Assembly (NCBI RefSeq): GCF_003265345.1
Contig: NZ_QFWW01000036.1
Location: 62,001-126,000 of the forward strand
Reading direction: 5' to 3'
DNA length: 64,000 nt
Source of the DNA: Lentzea terrae
GTDB lineage: Bacteria; Actinomycetota; Actinomycetes; Mycobacteriales; Pseudonocardiaceae
The position numbers were made by a program, and so were the translations under genes. The notes below the pieces were generated by a model that did not search any database, had not been told where the DNA came from, and saw only the letters and a program-made list of their open reading frames with translations. Positions 8,513 to 16,263 of this stretch are shown piece by piece. The stretch's first letter is position 1; each line of letters starts with the position of its first letter.

Positions 8513-10021
8513 ATGAGTCTTCGCCACATCCTGATCGCTCTGGGTGATCCACTCGTCGAACTGCAGGTCGCGCCCAACGGCCTGGAGGTCGACGTGCGCG
8601 ATGTCGTGATCATGGACCCGGACGACCCGCCGGACGTGGCGGCCGGTGATCTCGCCTTGATCATCGGAGCTCGAGGTCGGGCCGCATTGCCGCTGATCAG
8701 AGCCGCCGGCAAGGCCAAGGCGGCCGCGGTGGCGGTGAAAGAAAGTTCGCAGGCTCTGGAACAGGCTGCGACCGATGCGGGCGTGGCGTTGCTCGAAGTC
8801 CGGCCGGAGGTCCGCTGGGGTCACTTGGAGTCGCTGGCCAAGGGCGTGCTCACGACCACCACCGACGACGGCGAGGTGCTCGGCGACCTGTTCGCGCTCG
8901 CGCAAACGATTGCCACCCTCACCGGCGGCATCGTCAGCATCGAGGACACCGCCAGTCGCGTCCTCGCCTACTCCCGCTCGTCCGACGAGGTCGACGAGCT
9001 GCGCCGGCTCTCGATCCTCGGCCGCCAGGGCCCGGAGCCGTACCTGAAGATGCTGCGCGAGTGGGGCGTCTACAACCTGTTGCGGTCGTCGGAAGAGGTC
9101 GTCCGCATCGACGAACGCCCGGAGCTCGGCATCCGCCGCCGCATCGCCGTCGGCATCCACGCGGGCACACAGCCGCTCGGTGCGATCTGGGTGCAGGAAG
9201 GCGACCAGCCGCTGACCGAACAGGCCGAACGGGCGTTGCTCGGCGCCGCCCGCGTCACCGCGCCGCACCTGATCCAGCAGCGCAACCAGCCGACGTCGCG
9301 GTTCCGCGAGAACCTCCTCGCCGCGCTGCTCACCGGCAGGATGGACGCGGCCACGGTCGCCGGCCAGATCGGCGCAGATCCGCAGAAGCCTGCCGCCGTC
9401 GTGGTTTTCGCGCTGCGCGGCGGTGAAGGCGACCGCAGTGAACACGAACTCCGCCGGGCCGAGATGACCGGCCTGATCTCCGTGCACGCGGCGGCGTACC
9501 GGCGCAGCGCGTTGGTGAGCGAGTCCGGCGGCCGCACCTACGTGCTGCTGCCCGACCTCGCCCCGAACGCCCAGCTCCTGAACCTGACAAGGGAAATCGT
9601 CACGACCGCACGACGGCACCTGCACACGTCCGTCCAGGCCGCGGTCGGCTCGACCGTGTCCACATTGGACGACGCGCAGATCTCCCGGCAGGAAGCCGAA
9701 CGCGTGCTGGACGCGATGGCCCGCGACCTCGACGCCGAGGTGGCGACGCTGGCCGACGTCCGCTCACAGGTGCTGGTGAGCGAGATTCTCGCGCTGCTGC
9801 AGGACAACCCGCGGATCCGCGATCCCCGGATCGACGCGCTCGACCCTGAGCTCGCCAAGTCGCTGCTGGCCTACCTGGACGCGTTGGGCGACGTGCGCGC
9901 CGCTGCGGAACGGCTGCACGTCCACCCGAACACGTTGCGGTACCGGCTGAAGCGCATCGATCTCGACCTGGAGGACCCGCTCGTCCGGCTCGTCGCCCAG
10001 CTTCAGCTCAGGATGCGGTAG
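8513..10021 (+). CDS. PucR-family transcriptional regulator, likely of proline use
   Basis: A 502-residue regulator with a GGDEF-like/sensor middle region and a C-terminal PucR helix-turn-helix (RAAAERLHVHPNTLRYRLKR, about residues 465-484). It is transcribed divergently from pruA/PRODH. PucR-type activators beside proline-degradation operons are a known arrangement in actinobacteria, so it probably responds to proline and activates the operon. The ATG at 8513 was chosen because it is the first start after the divergent promoter; the frame is open further upstream into antisense pruA sequence, which is not coding. Two imperfect inverted half-sites (TTGTGCGACC at 8464 and GATCGAACAA at 8501) may be its binding site. 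The stop overlaps the convergent YidC-like gene by 19 bp. Confidence 0.88.
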   Translation: MSLRHILIALGDPLVELQVAPNGLEVDVRDVVIMDPDDPPDVAAGDLALIIGARGRAALPLIRAAGKAKAAAVAVKESSQALEQAATDAGVALLEVRPEVRWGHLESLAKGVLTTTTDDGEVLGDLFALAQTIATLTGGIVSIEDTASRVLAYSRSSDEVDELRRLSILGRQGPEPYLKMLREWGVYNLLRSSEEVVRIDERPELGIRRRIAVGIHAGTQPLGAIWVQEGDQPLTEQAERALLGAARVTAPHLIQQRNQPTSRFRENLLAALLTGRMDAATVAGQIGADPQKPAAVVVFALRGGEGDRSEHELRRAEMTGLISVHAAAYRRSALVSESGGRTYVLLPDLAPNAQLLNLTREIVTTARRHLHTSVQAAVGSTVSTLDDAQISRQEAERVLDAMARDLDAEVATLADVRSQVLVSEILALLQDNPRIRDPRIDALDPELAKSLLAYLDALGDVRAAAERLHVHPNTLRYRLKRIDLDLEDPLVRLVAQLQLRMR

Positions 10022-10620
10022 AGCAGCGCCCGTTCCGCGATCGTCCACGTCGTCGTGGTGAGCAGGTACAGCCCGGCGGCCAGCGGCAGGTACGCCGCCA
10101 CCAGGATCGTGCCGAACGGCAGCACCTTGATCAGCCCGGTCATGAACCCCGGCGTCGGCGTCGTGGTCATCTGGGACTTCTGCCACCGCACGGTCAGGTA
10201 CGCGACCACGGCGAGCAGACCGAACAGCGCGAAGAACACCCAGTCGAAAGTGCTCATGAAGTGAGCACTCAGCGAAACCCCGAAAATCGATCCCTCCAGA
10301 AGGGGGTTGGGGGTCGTCACGACCTGGTAGATGACCATGAAGAACGGGATCGTCGCGAGCATCGGCAGCATGCCCGCGAACATCGAGACGCCGTGCTTCT
10401 TGTAGACCTTCTGCGACTCCTCGGACATCCGCATGAGGTCCTTGCCGTACTTCTTCTGCAGCTTCTGGATCTCCGGGGCGAGCTTGGCCTTGGCCTTCTC
10501 GCCGCGCACGGCCGCGCGGTAGAGCGGGTGCAGCGCGAGCCGCACGGCGATGGTGAACAGCACGATGGCGAGCGCGGGCATGCCGAAGCTCGCCAGGGCA
10601 GCGCCCAGGTCAGCGAACAA
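10003..10620 (-). CDS. YidC/Oxa1-family membrane insertase, short paralogue
   Basis: A 205-residue membrane protein with the YidC core: an amphipathic Lys-rich cytoplasmic loop (KAKAKLAPEIQKLQKKYG) after the first membrane helix, then further hydrophobic segments (FAGMLPMLATIPFFMVIY, FFALFGLLAVVAYL, GTILVAAYLPLAAGLYLLTT). The family inserts and folds membrane proteins, with or after SecYEG. The housekeeping yidC lies next to rpmH/rnpA in actinobacteria; no such neighbours are here, so this is a second, reduced copy. The start is TTG at 10620 with GGAG about ten bases upstream. A small membrane protein gene lies 40 bp upstream in the same direction and is probably co-transcribed. Confidence 0.85.
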   Translation of the reverse strand: MFADLGAALASFGMPALAIVLFTIAVRLALHPLYRAAVRGEKAKAKLAPEIQKLQKKYGKDLMRMSEESQKVYKKHGVSMFAGMLPMLATIPFFMVIYQVVTTPNPLLEGSIFGVSLSAHFMSTFDWVFFALFGLLAVVAYLTVRWQKSQMTTTPTPGFMTGLIKVLPFGTILVAAYLPLAAGLYLLTTTTWTIAERALLYRILS

Positions 10621-10660
10621 GGGGTGTTTCTCCGTATCGAGTTGGGATCAGCGGGACGTG

Positions 10661-10945
10661 TCAGAACGTCCGGCATCCCGGTGCTCGAGGACGGGGCCTG
10701 CCTGCGGCGTCAGGGTTGCGCAGCCGCAGTTGAGCTGATCGTTGGGCTCGTTCCCGGATCGAGAGCGACCGCGCCGGTGCCACCGAGAGCGGCACCAGCG
10801 CGACGACCACGATCAACGCGAGGGCGAGCGCGGTCACGGCCGCGACGACCTCGGTCGGCGAGGAGAACAACGTGAAGGCGTAGAGGGCAGGCAGGAAGAC
10901 CGCGAGCATCAGCATCGCTCGGTTCCTGGTCTCCGGCTGCCACAT
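10661..10945 (-). CDS. Small two-helix membrane protein (DUF6412-like)
   Basis: 94 residues. Two hydrophobic segments (AMLMLAVFLPALYAFTLF and AVTALALALIVVVALVPL) are followed by a basic tail ending RNPDAAGRPRPRAPG. That tail resembles small actinobacterial proteins (DUF6412 type) that I recall next to YidC paralogues, but I cannot check this. It lies 40 bp upstream of the YidC-like gene, so a role as its partner is plausible. The ATG at 10945 is the only good start. Confidence 0.7.
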   Translation of the reverse strand: MWQPETRNRAMLMLAVFLPALYAFTLFSSPTEVVAAVTALALALIVVVALVPLSVAPARSLSIRERAQRSAQLRLRNPDAAGRPRPRAPGCRTF

Positions 10946-10955
10946 GCCTTGCAGA

Positions 10956-11675
10956 CTACCGAACGCGAACCGGAATCGGGGCAGTCTGCAGAACGCCGCC
11001 TGCTTCGTCGTAAAGCCGGACGTACTTCGGCTTGCCCAAACTCGGCCACCACGCCACGACCCAGCCGTTGTCGGTGGTCGCGGTCACCTCCAGCCCGTCC
11101 TCGGTGCCGATGACCACCTTGCCGACCTTCGGGCTCACCCGGCCGGTCAGGAACTGCACGCTGCTGCCGGTGTTCACGTCGGTCATGCCCAGTTGCGGGG
11201 CGAAGTCGGCGAACAGCCGGTCGCCGAGCGGCTCGCGGCCCTTGACGTTCCCGCTTCCGCTCATGGCGACGCCTGTCGGCGTCCGCATGCACAGCGACGC
11301 GGACTGCGGACCCGTGTACAGCACCATCGTCATGTCTCCGCGCCAGTCGACGACCGACACCTCACGGGGGGCCGGCCAGTCCGGCCCGTTCACCCCCCTG
11401 TCCGCGTCATCCTGGTCGAGCCTCTTCCCGCAGTCCGCGAGCACGGGTGCCAGGTCGCCGGGCGCCCTCGGTTCAGCGGTCCACGACGCGTAGGCGTCCT
11501 GGTTCGTCGGGGTCCACAGCACCAGCGTCACGGCGACGGCGGCCACGAGAACCGTCGCGGGCACCGAGAAGCGCCACCACCGGCGGGACGGCTTCGAGCT
11601 GATCTCGTTCAGCAGTGCGTGCTTGCGGACCTGCAGCCGCATGGGGTCCAACTGCGGGATGTCGGGCTTGATCAC
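10956..11675 (-). CDS. Membrane-anchored protein coupled to the ECF sigma factor
   Basis: 239 residues: a cytoplasmic N-terminus of about 33 residues, one transmembrane helix (FSVPATVLVAAVAVTLVLW) and a large extracytoplasmic domain of beta type. The GTG start lies inside the stop codon of the sigma factor gene (GTGA), so the two are co-translated. The position is that of an anti-sigma factor or of the CU044_5270-type membrane proteins that follow actinobacterial ECF genes. I do not see a zinc-binding anti-sigma motif (HxxxCxxC), so the anti-sigma role is inferred from position only. Confidence 0.75.
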   Translation of the reverse strand: MIKPDIPQLDPMRLQVRKHALLNEISSKPSRRWWRFSVPATVLVAAVAVTLVLWTPTNQDAYASWTAEPRAPGDLAPVLADCGKRLDQDDADRGVNGPDWPAPREVSVVDWRGDMTMVLYTGPQSASLCMRTPTGVAMSGSGNVKGREPLGDRLFADFAPQLGMTDVNTGSSVQFLTGRVSPKVGKVVIGTEDGLEVTATTDNGWVVAWWPSLGKPKYVRLYDEAGGVLQTAPIPVRVR

Positions 11676-12229
11676 AGTGCCTCCTCAACCAATGCGCCAC
11701 GCACCGTGCGCTGGGCGCGAGCGAGTCGGGACTTCACCGTGCCGACCGGGATGCCGAGCACCTGGGCGATCTGCGCCTGGCTCAGGTCCGACCACGCGGA
11801 CATCTCCAGCACCTCGCGGTCTCCGGCGGGCAGCTTCTCGAGCTCCGCGATCACCGCCCTGGTCTGCGTCTCCGCGTCCACCCGGCGAGCCACGTCATCG
11901 GCGTGGTCACCGTCCGGGTCAGGCAGCGGAACCTTGCCAAGCGCGGCCTTGTACCGCGTCCGGGAGCGTTGGTGGTTGCGGGTGACACCCAGTGCTACGC
12001 CGTACAGCCATGGCAACAGTGACCAGTCCTGGGACCCGTCGACCGTCACGGACTTGCGCTTCCGCCACGTCTCCATGAACACGACGGACATCAGGTCCTC
12101 GGCCACGGTCCACGCGCCGGTGCGGCGCAGGCAGTAGGCGAACACGGCTTGGGCGTGGCGTTCGAACAGCTGGCCGAACGCCGCGTCATCGCCGGTCCGG
12201 ACCTGCCTCCAGAGTTCTTCGTCGGTCAC
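11672..12229 (-). CDS. ECF-type RNA polymerase sigma factor
   Basis: A 185-residue sigma-70 family factor with regions 2 and 4 only. Region 2 includes FGQLFERHAQAVFAYCLRR and TVAEDLMSVVFMETWR. Region 4 is a helix-turn-helix (LSQAQIAQVLGIPVGTVKSR). The GTG start at 12229 follows a strong GAGGAGGG. It directs core polymerase to promoters of a stress or envelope response; the target promoter is not identifiable here. It forms a translationally coupled pair with the downstream membrane protein. Confidence 0.93.
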   Translation of the reverse strand: MTDEELWRQVRTGDDAAFGQLFERHAQAVFAYCLRRTGAWTVAEDLMSVVFMETWRKRKSVTVDGSQDWSLLPWLYGVALGVTRNHQRSRTRYKAALGKVPLPDPDGDHADDVARRVDAETQTRAVIAELEKLPAGDREVLEMSAWSDLSQAQIAQVLGIPVGTVKSRLARAQRTVRGALVEEAL

Positions 12230-12275
12230 GGACCCTCCTCTCTGCCCCGTCTATGTCCGCAGCAGGAGGAGTGGT

Positions 12276-12863
12276 TCACGACTCGACCAGACCCGGTCGG
12301 TCCGGGTGGTCGTAGCGGACGAAGAGGTCTGCCACCGGCTCGTAGTCGTCGAACGCCGGCAGGGTCCACTGTTCGGCCGTCTTGCGCTTCAAAGCGCCGG
12401 GGGAGAGCCACAGGTGGACGGTGAGTTCGGCTGGCAGCCAGCGGTCCAGCAGCAGGGTGCCGTCGACGATCACCACGCCGTTCTCCGGCACGTCGACGTA
12501 CTCGGCGCGGCTGGCCCGGTCGGTGGCCGCGTTCCACAGCGACGGCAGCACCTTGCCGTCCAGCGCCGGGTCGAGGACCTCGCGCTGCAGGCCGCCCAGG
12601 TCGAACCAGTCGTGCCGGTACGAGTACGGGTCGGTGCGGCCGTGCTCCAGCCGCACCGACGCCGGCCGCAGGAAGTCCTCAGTGGACACGCGCTGGACCC
12701 AGCGACCCAAGGCGCGCAACGGTTCCACGACCGCGTCGGCGAGCTTGCCGGGTTCGGCCGCGGGCGCGCCGTCGACCAGCACACGAACCCGGCCCGGTAG
12801 TGCCGAAACCCGGTCGACGATCTCGGCGACGAGCGTGTCGAACGTCAGCGGGCGGACCTTCAC
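12276..12863 (-). CDS. Uridine kinase-like protein with degenerate P-loop
   Basis: 195 residues. The N-terminus (VRVLVDGAPAAEPGKLAD) sits where uridine/nucleoside kinases have a Walker A, but the spacing is longer than GxxxxGK[ST] and the Ser/Thr after GK is Leu. The downstream pattern (DFLRPASVR, RHDWFDLGGLQREVL, VVIVDGTLLL, DYEPVADL) follows the actinobacterial uridine-kinase-like family. It may bind a nucleotide poorly or use a different loop. The GTG start at 12863 overlaps the stop of the DUF402 gene (GTGA); the pair is coupled. Confidence 0.75.
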   Translation of the reverse strand: MKVRPLTFDTLVAEIVDRVSALPGRVRVLVDGAPAAEPGKLADAVVEPLRALGRWVQRVSTEDFLRPASVRLEHGRTDPYSYRHDWFDLGGLQREVLDPALDGKVLPSLWNAATDRASRAEYVDVPENGVVIVDGTLLLDRWLPAELTVHLWLSPGALKRKTAEQWTLPAFDDYEPVADLFVRYDHPDRPGLVES

Positions 12864-13402
12864 GGATGCCAGTCCGCCCAGGCCGTGTCCCACCAGATGT
12901 CACCCGACGCGAGCATCTTCTCGATCTTCTGGCCTTCCGCGCGGATCGCCTCGGCTTCCTCCGCCGAGTACTTGCCGGAGGCGACCTGCTCCTCGAACTC
13001 GTCGAGGTCGCGCTGCTGCCACGTGCCGTCCGGGGCCAGCGTGTAGTCCAGCGCGTGGTCGAGCGTCTCGAACCCGTCCTCGGTGCGGCGGTAGGGCGCC
13101 TGCAGGTTCAGGTAGTAGTTGCCGAACACCCGGTCGTCGCCCTTCCAGAACAGGTCGACCGAGTACCCGTCGTCGGGCCGGTGCAGCATCAGCTTGCCGT
13201 GCCCGCGCCAGAACCCGCGTTCGGGCTTGTCCCACGGGTGCGGGTGGTGGTGGTCGGGGTAGGTGAGCCGGGTGCCCGGTTCCACGAACACCGCGAGCAG
13301 CCCCGGCTCGTCGACGACCACCCTGGTCGGCATCTCGGACCAGACCTTGCCGTGCAGCACCTCCCGCCGCACGACCACCTCACCCGGCGTGAACCACCTC
13401 AT
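12860..13402 (-). CDS. DUF402 family protein
   Basis: 180 residues of the DUF402 fold. Typical features are the tryptophan/aspartate-rich core (YSVDLFWKG, YYLNLQAPYRR) and DHALDYTLAPDG, with acidic residues that in studied members (for example FomD) bind a metal and hydrolyse nucleoside or phosphonate-nucleotide esters. A nucleotide hydrolase would suit the coupled kinase-like neighbour, but the substrate is unknown. The ATG at 13402 lies within the end of the monooxygenase gene (23-bp same-strand overlap), which suggests read-through from it. Confidence 0.8.
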   Translation of the reverse strand: MRWFTPGEVVVRREVLHGKVWSEMPTRVVVDEPGLLAVFVEPGTRLTYPDHHHPHPWDKPERGFWRGHGKLMLHRPDDGYSVDLFWKGDDRVFGNYYLNLQAPYRRTEDGFETLDHALDYTLAPDGTWQQRDLDEFEEQVASGKYSAEEAEAIRAEGQKIEKMLASGDIWWDTAWADWHP

Positions 13403-14654
13403 GCGCTGAATCTACGTGATCACGATCGGCCATGTCCCTGGCCATCATCCGGCGCTTGAGCGGGGGCAACGCGTTCGTGACCCGCAGGAACGTCCGCAGG
13501 AACGCCAGCACGACGCGGCCGATCACCGGCTTGTGGATCGCGCCGTTGCCGTCCATCTGCTCGCGCGACGACTGCACCGCCGCGAACCCGTACTCGATCA
13601 TCTCCCGCTCGTACTCGGAGATCGCCTGCACGACGTCTTTGCCGTGGTGGGCTTCGGTGAGTTTGCGAGTGAGCAGTTCCGCGTCGCGCAACGCCGTGTT
13701 CGCCCCGATGCCGCGGCCCGGCGTCATCAGGTGGACCGAGTCGCCGATCATCGTGACGTTGCTCGACTCCCACGGCTGCACCGGCTCCGACGTGCGGACC
13801 TTGATCTGGAACGCGGTCTCGGGATCGCCGAGCCGGAAGAGCTCGCGCAGGTTCGGGTGGAACTTCGGCGTCATGTCCAGCACGACCTGCTTGAGCTGTT
13901 CCTGGCTCATGCCCTTCAGGTCCGGGAACTTGTCGTGCGAGGCCGCGTAGCCCCACATGATGTAGTCGTCTTCCACGCTTGCGTCTTCGAACCGCATCAC
14001 GTGGATGATCACGAACGCGCCCTTCGGCCCGTACAGCAACGTGACGGCGCCGTCGGCCTGAGGCGGCAGCAGCTTCGCGTTCTCGGGCGTCAACGGCAGC
14101 TTGGCCGCGATCGTCGTGATGCCGCTGTCCACGACCTTGGCGTGCGGCAGGTACTGCTTGCGCACCTTGGACTGCGCGCCGTCCGCGCCCACCAGCACGT
14201 CACCGGTCTCGGAGGTGCCGTCGTCGAAGAACGCGGTGACGGTGCCGTCGTCGTTGCGGCTGAAGTGCGTGAACGTCTTGTCGAACCGGACGACGTCCTC
14301 CAGGCCGTTCAGCAGTGCCGTCCGCATCGCGATCCGGCTGACCGAGTTCTCGCGGTGGGCGGGGTTGCGGGCCTGCGGGATGTCGGCGACCAGCAACTCC
14401 TTGTACTTCTCGGTGCGCATGTTGATCCGGGTGGCCGGCCGGGCGGTGGTGCGGACGAACTCGGCGAACACGTCCGGCGGTAAGCAGCTGTGCAGCGCTT
14501 TGCTGCCGTCCGGGCTGATCCCGACCCGGTAGCCGATCAGCATGCTGCGCGGCGTGCGGTCGCGTTCGAACAGCGCCACGTCCACGCCGGCCTTCTTCAG
14601 CCCGTGCGCCAGGCACAGGCCGCCGGTCCCCGCTCCGATGATGAGTACGCGCAT
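13380..14654 (-). CDS. FAD-dependent monooxygenase (UbiH/PHBH type)
   Basis: 424 residues, class A flavin monooxygenase. FAD-binding GxGxxG is LIIGAGTGGLCLA at the N-terminus, the DG motif is VGADGAQSKVR, and the GD motif is GDSVHLMTPGRGIGAN (about residue 305), so all three signatures are intact. Such enzymes hydroxylate aromatic compounds or antibiotics with NAD(P)H and O2; the substrate is unknown. The ATG at 14654 has GAGGGGGAA just upstream. A 19-bp inverted repeat at 14665-14683 overlaps the leader and is likely a repressor site. The gene precedes the DUF402/kinase-like pair. Confidence 0.88.
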   Translation of the reverse strand: MRVLIIGAGTGGLCLAHGLKKAGVDVALFERDRTPRSMLIGYRVGISPDGSKALHSCLPPDVFAEFVRTTARPATRINMRTEKYKELLVADIPQARNPAHRENSVSRIAMRTALLNGLEDVVRFDKTFTHFSRNDDGTVTAFFDDGTSETGDVLVGADGAQSKVRKQYLPHAKVVDSGITTIAAKLPLTPENAKLLPPQADGAVTLLYGPKGAFVIIHVMRFEDASVEDDYIMWGYAASHDKFPDLKGMSQEQLKQVVLDMTPKFHPNLRELFRLGDPETAFQIKVRTSEPVQPWESSNVTMIGDSVHLMTPGRGIGANTALRDAELLTRKLTEAHHGKDVVQAISEYEREMIEYGFAAVQSSREQMDGNGAIHKPVIGRVVLAFLRTFLRVTNALPPLKRRMMARDMADRDHVDSAHEVVHAG

Positions 14655-14664
14655 GTTTCCCCCT

Positions 14665-14683
14665 CAACTAAGTCTCTTAGTTG
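14665..14683. promoter_or_regulatory. Operator-like inverted repeat before the monooxygenase gene
   Basis: CAACTAAG-TCT-CTTAGTTG has perfect 8-bp arms and a 3-bp spacer, 11 bp upstream of the start codon. This size and symmetry are typical of TetR or MarR operators. A weaker relative (CTGAG-TCTC-CTCAG, 14725-14738) lies in the 3' end of the neighbouring regulator gene. No TetR or MarR gene is adjacent. Confidence 0.6.
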
Positions 14684-14711
14684 GGAAGATATTCAGTTGG
14701 CGAGACTCTTG

Positions 14712-16160
14712 TCAATCGTCCTGACTGAGTCTCCTCAGCCGCGCCGAGCCGACCGCGCGCCGCACGTCGTCCGCCGGAAGCAGCCTGACCAGCTGTTCCA
14801 GCGCCTCGACGTCGTGTTCGCCGGAGTCGGTCTGGGTGAACGTCCAGATCGCGTTCGCATCGCCGCGCGACAGGACGGCCTTGCGCACGCCGGTCGCGAG
14901 GTCGTCCCGCTCGGCCAGCACGACAGGTGCCTCGGAGCGGCGCAGCAGGGAGCCGCGGTACCTGCTCGCGGCCAGCGGCACGGCACCGTCCTTGAGCGCG
15001 GCCCGCACCGCCAGGAAGTCGGCCTCGACGTCGGCCGTGAGCCGGTACGGCCTGGTCGACAGCACGTCGGTGCCGAGCTGGGCGCGCAGCCGGTGCAGCT
15101 CGGCGCGCACGGTCGTGGGGTTGCCGCGCTCGCCGTAGAGCCGCAACGCCAGCTGGTCGGCGGTCAGCCTGCCGTGCAACGCCAGCGCGCACAGGATCTC
15201 GGCGTGTCTGAGCGAGATCGGCACCTCGCGGCCGTCGAGCACGACCTTGGGTTCGGGCAGCAGGAACGACAGCGACAGCACGGACCGTCTCACGTGCCGC
15301 TGCCGGGGAACTCTCAGCAGGTAGCCCTGGGCGAGCGTTTCCAGGACCGCTTCCCGGCCGTCCGGCAGCGTGACCCGGTCGCTGGACACGTCGACGCGCG
15401 CCGGCAGCAGTCCGTACGGCTCGACGGCGACGACCCGACCGGTGGGGCTGAGGAGGGCGCCCGGCTCGCCTCGCAGCGCGATCAGGTGCCGCATGTTGCG
15501 CGCCCGCAGCTCCTCGTCCTGCGCGTGCATCCTGGCGAGCATCTCGGACTCGGCGAGCCGGGCCGACGCGGACACCAGCGCCACCATCGAGGGGTGGACC
15601 GTCTCGATCGGGCCGCTGAGGTCGACGACACCGATCGTCGAGCCGGTGTCGGGGTCGCGGATCGGGCTCGCCGCGCACGTCCAGCGGTGGTAGGTGCGCA
15701 CGAGGTGCTCGGCGGAGTGGACCGTGACGGCGGAGTTCACCGCCAGCGCGGTGCCCATGCCGTTCGTGCCGGCCGCGCCCTCCGACCAGCACGTTCCCTC
15801 GGCCAGGCCGACGTCCTCCGCGCTGCCGCGAGTGCTCCGGTCGCCCTCGCACCACAGGATGTGGCCCTGGGCGTCCGCGACGATCATGATGTGCTTGGCC
15901 TCTTCCGCGAAGCCCAGCAGCGTTTCGCGCAGCACCGGCAGGCTCGGGTGCAGCGGGTGCCGTTCGCGAAGATCGGGCAGCTCGTCCGCGGCGAACACCG
16001 TGGGCGCGGTGTGCAGGTCGGGATCCACGTTGGCGGCCAGTGACCGTTGCCACGACGCGGAAATCACCGAGCGTGGCAAATCCACCGTGCGAGTACCACT
16101 CAACACGGCATCTCTGACGCGACTCAGCAACAGTGCGTGTTGCCCGGGGTCGTGGGTCAC
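14712..16160 (-). CDS. GAF-domain transcriptional regulator (AcoR-like, no AAA domain)
   Basis: About 482 residues. The N-terminal ~230 residues match the sensor half of AcoR/acetoin-type regulators: SWQRSLAANVDPD, then a GAF domain with LAEGTCWSEGAAGTNGMGTAL and HRWTCAASPIRDPDTG. The sigma54-interacting ATPase is absent. The C-terminal part has a winged-helix-like region (LRHAEILCALALHGRLTADQL) that may bind DNA. Proteins of this type stand next to exaC-like aldehyde dehydrogenase genes in actinobacteria, as here. Starts at 16181 (TTG), 16172 (GTG) and 16160 (GTG) are possible; I prefer 16160 because GGATGGA precedes it. It probably senses a small molecule and controls the divergent gene. 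Confidence 0.8.
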   Translation of the reverse strand: MTHDPGQHALLLSRVRDAVLSGTRTVDLPRSVISASWQRSLAANVDPDLHTAPTVFAADELPDLRERHPLHPSLPVLRETLLGFAEEAKHIMIVADAQGHILWCEGDRSTRGSAEDVGLAEGTCWSEGAAGTNGMGTALAVNSAVTVHSAEHLVRTYHRWTCAASPIRDPDTGSTIGVVDLSGPIETVHPSMVALVSASARLAESEMLARMHAQDEELRARNMRHLIALRGEPGALLSPTGRVVAVEPYGLLPARVDVSSDRVTLPDGREAVLETLAQGYLLRVPRQRHVRRSVLSLSFLLPEPKVVLDGREVPISLRHAEILCALALHGRLTADQLALRLYGERGNPTTVRAELHRLRAQLGTDVLSTRPYRLTADVEADFLAVRAALKDGAVPLAASRYRGSLLRRSEAPVVLAERDDLATGVRKAVLSRGDANAIWTFTQTDSGEHDVEALEQLVRLLPADDVRRAVGSARLRRLSQDD

Positions 16161-16176
16161 TGATCCATCCACGGCT

Positions 16177-16194
16177 TGCAACGAGCATGCAACG
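16177..16194. promoter_or_regulatory. TGCAACG direct repeat between regulator and ALDH-like gene
   Basis: TGCAACG occurs at 16177-16183 and 16188-16194, 11 bp apart (one helical turn), which also creates TTGCA...TGCAA symmetry. It lies between the divergent starts and could be the site of the GAF regulator. Confidence 0.35.
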
Positions 16195-16263
16195 TTCTGC
16201 GGCCTACTTTCTCATTTCCCCCACACCGATCTTGCAGCAGGCCTCCTAAACCACGGAGTGAGA

